Source: Anaspis maculata
Taxonomy: Eukaryota; Arthropoda; Insecta; Coleoptera; Scraptiidae
Direction of reading: 5' to 3'
DNA: 64,000 nucleotides
NCBI GenBank assembly: GCA_949128115.1
Contig: OX421965.1
Location: 59,700,012 to 59,764,011 of the forward strand
Positions 27,401 to 35,200 of this stretch are shown in pieces. The notes beneath the pieces were generated by a model. It was given only the letters and a program-made list of their open reading frames with translations, did no database searches and had not been told where the DNA came from. The position numbers and the translations under genes are program-made. The first letter of the stretch is position 1. Each line of letters begins with the position of its first letter.

Positions 27401-30400
27401 ATACTGGAAGTTACCCCATGCTGTTTCAGATAGTGATTCTCACGAGACCAACGAGACGAGACTTAACAAAAGTCTCGTCTCGTCTCGTGAGCAAATTGCA
27501 AAGTCTCGTCTCGAATCTCGTCTCGTCTCGAGTCTCGCACGAGAGTCTCGTCTCGTCTCGTGACATATTTAGATATAGGTAGAAATCTGTTACGAAGTAT
27601 ACTATCATCCAATTAAAATCAGTGGAACATAATCGGTCAAAAAAAAATTGTTAAATTCATCACATAAGATGAAAAAGAATACGAAAATATGTTCTTCTGA
27701 CGTAATTATAATGGTTATACAGGGTCATTCAAAAAAGATGTGCCCCCCCATTTTTCTCAAGATCCGTTGAAGCTAGCGATCGAGTTGCGGTAAAAACCGT
27801 TGGATTCAGCTGGTTTTTCTGATCAAATTTGATGTGTCAACAAAACTACTTTACCAAAACTTTGAGTACTCATGCACTCATTTTTCTTTTATGCTTTGGT
27901 AACACAGCTCCACACCTAATTAATTGCCAACAACCACTGAAATCATGTAACACAGCACTAACTTGTGATGACGGAATCACAAAGGCAGCGGCGCAACAAG
28001 GGGTGGTTTGCCAGGCACCCGTATCCACCTACAAGATTTACAAGTGCAAACTGCAAAGGCGATTTTTTGGGTCATTCTCCTATATAATCTTAAAAACATC
28101 CCAGCAAACATCACACCCTGTTGAATAGCCGGCCCTTGCATCCACCGGACACTTGTGACTAACACTCATGCACATCTGGCAGGCACACAGATAACACAGA
28201 CCCATCCAAAAAAAAAACACCAATACACCAATACGCCACACACACAATAACATTCCAGTTGGCAATAAAATAAATAAATGCTACATTCAATTTTTTTACT
28301 GTTCCAAGTTCCGAGAGCTGAATAGTGGGAATTTTGTGGATATCACGATCGACCGCCCTTTCAGTTCGATCAATCGCGTTATAAGTACGGATAGTGTCGT
28401 AAAATGTCGTGTTTAAAAAAAGAAAAAGCTTTTCAGCTGGGAACGGAAGAAAAACGACCGGTTCAAAAATCCAGCCAAAGGTGTTGCTCCCATATAATAC
28501 TTATTCACGATACAAGAGTTAAGAGTGACAGATAATCCAAAACGAGTTCATTTCGGCTCTAGCAAACGAATGTATGAAAACTATTTTGGACGAAGTGAAG
28601 CAGGCCAAGTTTTTTACTATTATTGTTGATTGTTGATTCCACAAATGATATCGGTAAAACTGATCAACCTTCTTTGTCAATCCGATATTGTACTAAAAAT
28701 GGTAACGCTGTAGAACGCGTTTTTGACAGTCATGCTAATGCTTCAGCTCAAGGATTTTTTGAAGCTGGAGCCCAGGGTTCAGCCCCCTTGAACCTACCGC
28801 AGCTCGATCCATCTTCACTTTGTTGATCTATTACATTTCTCATACCAAATCTACCGAAAAAAAAAACAACTAGTATTTACTAAAAATTTACGGTTTTAGG
28901 TACGGTAAATCAAGTTTCGGCTGGGTATTCTTTAGTAATTTATCAATCATGAAATTTTTCTAACGTGAACTGAACATCCAGGATTCTTTTAATCAAAAGG
29001 AATTAGTTAGGTGCCAATATAACACAACAACTATGCTTACATTTATGTAGGTTGTGAAATAAAAACTGGACCGCAAAAGTCTCGTGCGAGACTACGAGAC
29101 TCTCGCACGAGACACGAGACGAGACCGGCGAAAAGTCTCGTCTCGTCTCGTGAGAAAAATTATCAGTCTCGTCTCGAGTCTCGTCTCGAAAACGAGACGA
29201 GACGAGACGAGACTCTCGAAAACGAGACTCTCGTGAGAATCACTAGTTTCAGAGGCATCGAGGGACATAGATTTCTTACCGAGAAAGAAAATTGGCAAGA
29301 ATTACTAAAGGTGAACCCTTGCCAAACGCCAGGAAACTGGCTACATCAGTCAAGAAGAGATTGTGGAAATGGAAAACCTCCAACTTCTGAAGGATGTTGC
29401 CCAACAAAGCACTTCGTTTGCATATATTCCCCTATTCTGTGGTAGGTACTTTTATACTTTTCTCTGGCATAGATTTTAAACATAGAAAGCAGAAATAAAC
29501 AGATGTAGATATTTTTTAGTTTCATTAAAATTGGTTTGTTTTTGAAGAAATTTGGTGTGACAAAATTATAAGCACTCAAATAATTGAATAAGTAATAAAA
29601 TCAATGCTTAAATTCTTTTTGATCAGCTTTTCTGTTTTGGAACTTTGGATGTCGCCGCAGTTATCTTAGGAAACATTGCGTAGTCATCGGAACATTCAGA
29701 AATTCAGAATCCATGACTGTGTAGATAGCAACCTCGCCAAACACGCGGTTTTTCTGCATGATAGCCTGCCTCGGGCCCCTCTTTCAAACCTTCTAATCCA
29801 TGGAAATCATTTTCGCAAAAACCACCACAAAGGCTATCATCGACAACGACGAACCCTTGAATCACACTGTAGGTACACACCTGGCTCTCTACAAAGCACA
29901 CAAGGAAAATAAATCGAGTAAAACGACCAACTTCAAATTTGTAGGTCATAAAAGGGTTATGTTTTGACGTTGGTTGTCGAGCGCGCGCGAGTCTGTTCGT
30001 TTGTCGGTCCTCCAAATTAAATGTGACGCCCCAGGTCCATGAAAGAATCGATGGGAGAACTGCTTTTTAGGTTTTGAACTCGAACCTTTGAATTATCAAA
30101 AAGGAGGAAAGTTCCTAAGAAATTCAAACTTGACAGGCGTCTGTCAGAAGAGGCTGAGGCTCCGTCGAAAAATGGCTTCTGGCACCCTTGGGGTGTATTT
30201 AAGACAAAAGTCTTATCCTTCGACAACCAAGCCCAGAAAGATGGGCTGATTTTACGCTTGAAGGCGCGACATAGCGATAAAACTGACTCACTTCCCAAAG
30301 ATCGAACCCAGGACTATCTAGGCAGGAATGACGTCGATTGGTTCCTAATCAAGCTACCGATCCAAATAGTGTCGGAATACACAGTCACCGAGAAAATCAC

Positions 30401-33400
30401 GCTCCAGGCGAAAGAAGTAGTGCCCAATGTCAATGCCAAATCAGACCATTTTCCCAGCCAGCTTGACGCGCAACAGAATTTTTGCGCCTATACCAGGTGT
30501 ATTATAGGGACTTGCAAGAGAAATAACGGATGTGGATCGTCCATTTCACATCAATATAATTGGAAGAAGCAGTTTTTCTGCGTAGCATTGCGTTTTTATC
30601 CTTTCAGATAGGATAGTTAACTGATGATGGGGAACAGAAATTATCGATCCAATTAAAGCGATATACATACATCCAATGCAATTATGGAGAGCCAGAATGA
30701 TGCAACGTGGAATCTAAGGGCTCGATACCAAGTTGCAGGCGCAAAAGTTAGGACGGCGTAACTTGCTGAATAGAGCGGTCTGATTGGCCGTTGCTATAGT
30801 AACCGAACTTACGGCGGTCTCAGCCCCAACTTGGTATCGAGCCGTAAGAAGGTTTTTGCGTGAAGTCTCTCGCACGTCGCCGGGTGTTTTATCGGCATTT
30901 TATTATAATTAACTGGTAAATGCGTAATTAAGTGGGTTTCGCATGATTAGGCGTGCATTCCATAGGTGTGCCAATTAGAGTAGACTTGATGATCATGATT
31001 CCGCTCCTGAAACCCTCTGGTGGTGGTGGTGGTGGCGGTGACAGCGAAGCTCCGGCGGATCGGATTACGAAAGGTTCGTCCGCGATCGTGCAGCAGCCTC
31101 AATGAATAAAAACGACTGCCATGCACGCAAGACGGGGCCCCAGAACTGGTTGTAAGACTAGGAGAGGAATGAACTTGCATGCTGATCATGTAATTATTCT
31201 GCATTATTTTTAAAAGATAATGATGTTTAGAGCCTTGAAGGTCTCCCGGGATATTTTTAAACTCAATGGATCCGCAGCCGAGCAATTGACGCAACAGCCA
31301 AGTCCAGGTGTTATGACAACAGTCAAAAACATTGGAAAGTTTGAAGCGCACACATCGTGATGTGTAACAAATTCCAAATTCCTAGACAAGCTGACCCGTC
31401 TTGGCACCGGTCTAGAAGGGGCAAAGCGGTGGCTCCAAATGCAGAAGCCTTGTAACTGGAGTGAAAGTGGTCAATGCACCGAAAGCAATATTCTTGGCAC
31501 TTCTGCACTAATCTTATCATCATCAATTGGTTCCTCAAAGCCCTCGCTCTCGAGCCATGCAGCATCATCCAACGGTTGTTCAAAGAATGGCGTTCATAGT
31601 TTACATTAACAAATATGGTCATCGCAGGACTACTTGTTCTGTTGCTGCTGCTGCTGCTGCTGCCGCGACTAGTAGCAGCTACTACCATCATCAGCTACCT
31701 TCGGTGCTGCAGGAAAATCTATCAACATCGTAACGTGTTCGCGTACAGCTAGCGCTGTAGAAACAAACTCAAGCCCCTTATCGCACCACTTGAAACCCGC
31801 ATATTTGCAGCGTTACTAATAATTATTAGGCTTTGTGTAAATAATCGTCGACTTATCGTGCAATAAAAATCTACAAATACCCATTCGCTGTTTCATTTCA
31901 CACGATTTAAATAATATTCCACACTCTGATGTTGGTATACTGTATACTGTTATCTGCATCAGCGTGATGGATGCGAGGATGATGATGGTGATGAGGATGA
32001 AATTTGCATTTTTACTTGGCAGGAAATGCAAATCACTCATGGCGGCTGCGGCGATGGCGACGGAACTGCTGAACCTGTCGCGCGGGCAAGGACCGAAAAA
32101 CATATCGCCAAGAGAGAAGAGATGAAGACGAGACTTTGAAATTTTCCAAACTGGACATCTGCCGTCGGCGCGAAAAAATTATAATAATCGCCCCGGCATA
32201 AAATGTGAATGATTCAGTATTTTGCGGTGTATTGCTCGAATAGACCGGCAAGTGGGACATAATAGCAATATTTGAATAAAAACTGTATCTCAATCTCAGT
32301 AACAGTCGCGGAGAGCTTGTACGGGGAAAATTTGTGTGACTGCTTATATCTGGAACTAATGATTCCGGTGTCCATCTGGCATCTGGCGTAGCTTTGGACA
32401 TGCACGCAGAAACACTACGTGTGGTGAAAATTAGATTTCCTTGATTCAACGTCTCGATCGCAAATGGCAAGTTCCTCAGTAATTACGTAGGTTCATCTGC
32501 ATACTTGCTTCTCGGAGGAAGGGTGTCGCAAAGGGTGTCTTTATTGTCATTTATGGTGTGGTTCTAAAAAATTACATATAAAGACTCTGTTACGCTGTTA
32601 TTGCCTAGGCAACAGCCAATGGCCGACAGGATTTTTTACATAACAGAGCGTTTATGGAATTTTTTTTTACAGAATCGCACTAAAAGAGTTCAAGCACTTT
32701 CGAAGAAAGGCAAAAAGATGGTTGTTCTGATGCTTCTCCTTCAATTAAGTAGATCAATATTGTTGACAAGGTACATTTCGTTCAGTGTGATTTTGACCCA
32801 AATTTTGATTTGATCTGAAGCAATTCCAGAGAACAATTTATAATGAGCTCTTTTCTCGGCTCTCTTCGTGGTATTTCTTAGGACTTCTATTGTCTTGGCT
32901 TGCGTATTATTTTGGAAGTTTCTCGGGCACAATTGCATCTGCAGAATGCCTGGGATACAATATTTCAATTAGCTTGTGCTTGTACTTGTACGTTCTTATA
33001 TGGCTTTTCCTAGGGTTAATCACTTCCGATAACAGTTCCAACGTTCATGATGCATGCATGAGAAAATTTAATAGAGAATCAACCCTGTTGTTGAACTTAC
33101 AGCTTTGACAAGAGCTTCGGTGGGCATATGTTTCCATCTTGTCATTACTGCAGTAAACCCAACTGTAATTAAAACACTATACTTTTGTGTTTGTATTATT
33201 ATTAAGGTATAAGTGAGTAAGCTTTATTAACCATACGGTCTTACAGGTCTCGACCCTCGACACTTAAATTATTACAAGAAATTGGAAGTTATTACTCATT
33301 ATATATTCATAAAAAGGAAATTTAATTGTTTCTCTTGTTCTCATGACCTCCTTCATCCATTTCAACCCTCTTTCGCCTTCTTCCAGTGTGTTCATCATTC

Positions 33401-35004
33401 CTTCTTCACTTTCTCGCATTTCTTTGCATTCCTTCAACATGTGCTCCATTGTCTCTGTCATTTCCACACATTCTGCATGTTCATATTATGGTATAAGTAT
33501 TCCTTTTTGATTTACATTGAGAAATAATAATTGAGATTAACGGGATATGGAATAGCACTCTACCACCATTCTTGACTGACGGATTTGAGGCCTTGACAAC
33601 TGACACCAAAGGTATACATACACACTCGTATACACCACATGACAACCAATAAGGCTATAAACAAAAATTATGGCAGGTGCAATCTTATAACATGTAAAAT
33701 CTGAGGTTCAAAAGTCCTAACACTGAATTTTCGGGAGTTCTTCCAAACTACGGCTATATATAGAGCTTTTTTATATACCATCCGAATAACCATTTATCTT
33801 CACTGGGCGATTGGAAAATAGCTATTGTTGGGCCATGTCCGAGCTCCGAATGTCAATAATTGTGTTGTCACGTCTGGCGAAGCCCCGAAGGCTTAAGGTC
33901 ATTAAGACATTGTTCCTGATCCTGATCTAATAGCGCTCAAATGACATTTGACACTTCATTAACAGGCTTATCCGAGAAACCTGCAAAGAGATGCACTCGC
34001 TAACACCAGCTGGTCAGCAATAAGTGAGTCTTGCACTCGGAAGTTTTTAGAGCGAGCGATTAGTACCGCTAAAATGCGTTGCGGTATTTTACTTTCGAAT
34101 TAGGTGATGCCTAATAAATGGAGGCTTTTGTATACTTGATGCGGCATCGTAGTCCTCTCGCGTGGTGTCGGTGTAATCTCCAAGGTCTGGTACATAGTGA
34201 TCCTTTTATGGGATTAGCTGGGGCGGACCCGGTGAATTCCCGGAAACGAAATTATTGCGAGCACGACCAGACGCCGGTTTTGGGACAGACGGCCTGGCGT
34301 CGTCGGGCGTCGCTCCAACACAGAGACAACCACTGTAATTTCATCGTCGTCGTTTTATTTACGTTCCGAGGCATGGTCTCTCGCTATTTCCAGTCCATCT
34401 GCATGCCAGAGAGAGCTGATTTTCCCTTTTTGCCGTTCGCTGCATGCCGCGATGTCGATCCGCGAGACCAGAAATGTGGAAATGTTTACATTTAAATTGG
34501 GCAACTTCAATTATTTGCATTTGGTCCAGTGACGCACGGAGCATTCACGGAAAGGTTGTAAATATTTTTAGACACAACAATCTCTAATATTTATCCTTTC
34601 TTTCGCGCATATTTCCCAACGTGCGGCAGCACCTCGCGCTTCTCGACACATCTCCCAGGATACAAGTAAGTTCTTGGAGATGACACCTGCGGGCCGCTGG
34701 CAGGGCACCATCCGCATTTTGACAGGGATACGTCAAACACTCGGGCCAGGACCAGGCGGGACGGAAGGGACGAAGGACCAGGGCGCTTTTCGGGATGTCG
34801 GTCGACGACGTCGTCGTCGTCGTCGACGAACGGTTGGCGAAGGAATGCGGGAGAGCTCTTATAAAGTGAGGCCTACCTGTCTCTCGGGTCGATCCACGTC
34901 GTTTTCTTCGAATTGTGGTCGATAAAATATATTTTCCCGTCGTAGTCCCGTCCAAAATCCCAACCTTCGGGCAAGGGTATCTCACCATTCCGTTTTCTTG
35001 GCAT
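9357..35004 (-). CDS. kibra: kibra (WWC family) 5' part, three exons, gene continues beyond the left edge
   Basis: The coding sequence joins 35004-34877, 13249-13140 and 9451-9357 with matching phases (128+110+95 nt = 111 codons). The product starts [15 protein letters not shown] and carries two WW domains. WW1 spans about residues 10-41, with W15, Y26-F27, H30 and W37. WW2 spans about 57-88, with W62, Y73-F74 and H77, and has L84 where a second Trp would sit. The atypical WW2 lacking its second Trp, followed by the LEDPRQEW motif, is characteristic of Kibra/WWC1. In flies Kibra is a cortical scaffold that with Merlin and Expanded activates Hippo-Warts signalling; WW domains bind PPxY partners. 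The coiled-coil, C2 and aPKC-binding parts are missing, and I found no further exon down to base 1, so they should lie to the left. Intron 1 is 21.6 kb and intron 2 is 3.7 kb. Identification is near certain; alternative upstream start exons cannot be excluded. Confidence 0.93.
9452..13139 (-). other. kibra intron 2
   Basis: A non-coding 3.7-kb intron. It includes GCATTCCA at 9545-9552, 12173-12180 and 12975-12982, an inverse copy at 11635-11642, and a 150-bp inverted-repeat element at 10762-10913. The rest is AT-rich with no recognisable gene. Confidence 0.7.
10762..10913. repeat. short inverted-repeat element, copy 1 of a family
   Basis: The termini TGACTTTTTGAAGTGAAAATAA and its inverse near 10900 enclose an inner hairpin around AAACTTTGCAGGTGCCATCAG. 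A second copy with the same inner hairpin (GCAGGAGCCATCAGCCGTA) lies at about 19520-19625. Confidence 0.6.
13140..13249 (-). CDS. kibra: kibra exon 2 (linker and most of WW domain 2)
   Basis: The acceptor is TTTCAG before 13249 and the donor is GTAAGT after 13140 (minus strand). The exon finishes the split Arg codon and encodes [19 protein letters not shown] followed by [17 protein letters not shown], then one base of the next codon. The TFADCIG linker and GPYFINH motif match Kibra/WWC proteins. A TEAD-type GCATTCCA site (12975-12982) and a CA microsatellite (13392-13409) flank it. Confidence 0.93.
13392..13409 (+). repeat. CA dinucleotide microsatellite
   Basis: A short perfect CA run in kibra intron 1, near exon 2. 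Confidence 0.7.
14166..14747 (+). pseudogene. retroelement open-frame C-terminus, frameshifted
   Basis: One frame reads [20 protein letters not shown], then a Cys/His cluster [20 protein letters not shown], then [20 protein letters not shown] and [10 protein letters not shown]. After about 14474 the match continues in other frames, with phrases such as [18 protein letters not shown] and [19 protein letters not shown]. The zinc-knuckle plus HAALN and KRPDGLT motifs resemble tails of retroelement proteins I have seen in invertebrate genomes. The exact clade is not determined. At least two frame disruptions make it non-functional. Confidence 0.65.
16112..16205. repeat. short inverted repeat
   Basis: GTGTAATGATTGCTATTACTC on the left is inverted at the right (GAGTAATAGCCATTACAC) around a 50-bp loop. 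It is MITE-like. Confidence 0.55.
16335..16495 (+). repeat. dispersed repeat, copy related to 26750-26915
   Basis: The phrase ATGACCTAATAGAATAAAAGG and its flanks, with GACTTCATG and ATGCCACTTTTTT, recur in the same order and orientation at about 26750-26915, inside the larger inverted-repeat element there. Probably a fragment of the same element family. Confidence 0.55.
17947..19248. mobile_element. 1.3-kb foldback element with TACAGRGTG ends
   Basis: The left end TATACAGAGTGTCCGAG and right end CTCGGACACCCTGTATA are inverse. The arms continue inverse for about 220 bp (through CCGTTCAACCGATTTTGTCC and its counterpart). The centre holds several copies of a TGGCGTAGA/TCTACGCCA hairpin block. 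TA flanks both ends. Related in sequence to the element at 58230-59263. Confidence 0.8.
19520..19625 (+). repeat. short inverted-repeat element, copy 2
   Basis: The inner hairpin AAACTTTGCAGGAGCCATCAG with flanking CTGATGGC is shared with the copy at 10762-10913. Confidence 0.5.
19733..20266. mobile_element. 534-bp near-perfect inverted-repeat element
   Basis: The ends are GGGAGACGGACG and CGTCCGTCTCCC. Arms of about 230 bp match closely (for example ATTGTTGATGGCACACAACA and its inverse). The spacer is about 80 bp, with no coding potential. Low divergence between the arms suggests a fairly recent insertion. Confidence 0.75.
23851..25305 (+). repeat. 90-bp tandem pair and dispersed degenerate copies
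   Basis: Units 23851-23940 and 23941-24024 are adjacent copies (GACCAC-TCAACTCA, then CACTGACGTGC, then TTCTTTACCATTC). Three weaker copies of the core (ACTGACATGCG, TTACCAATCCAACC, TCAGTTA) lie near 24420-24480, 25090-25150 and 25215-25305, spaced by pyrimidine-rich sequence. Confidence 0.6.
27431..29245. mobile_element. hAT-superfamily element, degenerate, with 8-bp target duplication
   Basis: The element starts TAGTGATTCTCACGAG and ends CTCGTGAGAATCACTA. It is flanked on both sides by the direct repeat GTTTCAGA (27423-27430 and 29246-29253), the 8-bp target duplication expected of hAT elements. Both subterminal regions (about 150 bp each) are dense arrays of GTCTCGTCTCGT/ACGAGACGAGAC. The interior carries a broken transposase remnant at 28541-28745. 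It sits inside the larger inverted-repeat element. Confidence 0.85.
28541..28745 (+). pseudogene. hAT transposase fragment (DUF4371-like), frameshifted
   Basis: The first frame reads [16 protein letters not shown] then [14 protein letters not shown]. After a local duplication of TTGTTGA near 28622-28635 the match shifts frame and continues [17 protein letters not shown] then [12 protein letters not shown]. The VDSTxDIxxxDQLSxxIRY pattern is typical of DUF4371/hAT-like transposases (the catalytic Asp region). Only about 70 residues remain. Confidence 0.7.
30719..30843. repeat. 125-bp inverted-repeat element
   Basis: The terminal GGCTCGATACCAAGTTG is inverted at the right end (CAACTTGGTATCGAGCC). 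Non-coding MITE-like element in kibra intron 1. Confidence 0.65.
31018..31038 (+). repeat. TGG trinucleotide run
   Basis: Perfect TGG/GGT units in a GC-rich island of kibra intron 1, close to a GCATTCCA site (30955-30962). Confidence 0.6.
31637..31664 (+). repeat. CTG/GCT trinucleotide run
   Basis: About eight TGC/CTG units in unique intronic sequence. No coding frame around it is convincing. Confidence 0.6.
33264..33500 (-). pseudogene. non-LTR retrotransposon C-terminal fragment
   Basis: The minus-strand frame contains [20 protein letters not shown] followed by a glutamate-rich helix, RGLKWMKEV and MRTRE. The [10 protein letters not shown] phrase, with a preceding Cys, matches the Cys-rich tail (C..C/H..C) after the reverse-transcriptase domain of LINE proteins. 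The frame runs to a stop soon after, consistent with a 5'-truncated copy. Confidence 0.5.
34801..34832 (+). repeat. CGT/GAC trinucleotide run
   Basis: GTCGACGACGTCGTCGTC-type repeat in kibra intron 1, about 45 bp from the exon 1 donor. Confidence 0.6.
34877..35004 (-). CDS. kibra: kibra exon 1 (start codon and WW domain 1)
   Basis: The ATG is at 35004-35002. The exon ends at 34877, before a donor reading GTAGGC on the minus strand, and leaves two bases (AG) of a split Arg codon that exon 2 completes. It encodes 42 full codons containing the complete WW1: LPEGW, then [12 protein letters not shown], then IDPRD. The start was chosen because it is the first Met in frame ahead of the WW domain. 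The Drosophila protein has a longer low-complexity N-terminus, so a more upstream start is possible. The exon lies in a GC-rich segment with the likely promoter just to its right. Confidence 0.92.
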
Positions 35005-35200
35005 TATTCTACACTTAATCCATTCAAAGACACAGCAACTGGCACACACACCACTAACTACTCGGCCATGTTGAATACCACATTATCTTGAGCGGTCGCG
35101 GCGTGACGTCACGGCCTGCGACCAATCGAATGCGTTTCGTGTCGAGGAAAGGAATGCGGCGAACAAGCGCACTTACATGTAACCAGCGGTTGGCAGTTAC
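35005..35200 (-). promoter_or_regulatory. probable kibra promoter region
   Basis: This is a GC- and CpG-rich stretch directly upstream of the kibra start codon. It contains a perfect cAMP-response-type palindrome TGACGTCA (35104-35111), a CCAAT sequence (35122-35126) and an AGGAATGC (35150-35157), which on the minus strand reads GCATTCCT, a TEAD M-CAT form. No TATA box was recognised. The transcription start itself is not visible. Confidence 0.5.

Larger units (their letters stand above)
26272..30016. mobile_element. 3.7-kb composite element with ~370-bp terminal inverted repeats
   Basis: The left arm (about 26272-26625) and right arm (about 29655-30016) are inverse copies. Both begin with TTGGGAGGACC/TTTGGAGGACC and share AACGAACAGACTCGCG and ACACAGTCATGGATTCTGAA. 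TTAA occurs at both edges (26268-26271 and 30017-30020), so a TTAA target is possible but unproven. The right arm has about 50 extra bases. A hAT-type element (27431-29245) is inserted in the interior. No intact transposase was found. Confidence 0.65.
13250..34876 (-). other. kibra intron 1 (21.6 kb)
   Basis: This intron separates WW1 from WW2. It is a mosaic of mobile-element remnants (listed separately) and GC-richer unique islands at about 15,180-15,730, 20,690-22,180, 22,540-23,260, 30,950-31,140 and 34,100-34,860. The islands hold GCATTCCA at 20766-20773, 21322-21329 and 30955-30962, plus further CATTCC variants. These islands are the best candidates for intronic enhancers. No host exon from another gene was recognised. 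Confidence 0.7.

Noticed and set aside
27431..27571. GTCTCGT array as a CRISPR-like or satellite array
   Set aside because: Units are irregular and mirrored at the other end of an element with hAT termini and target duplication, so they are subterminal transposon repeats.
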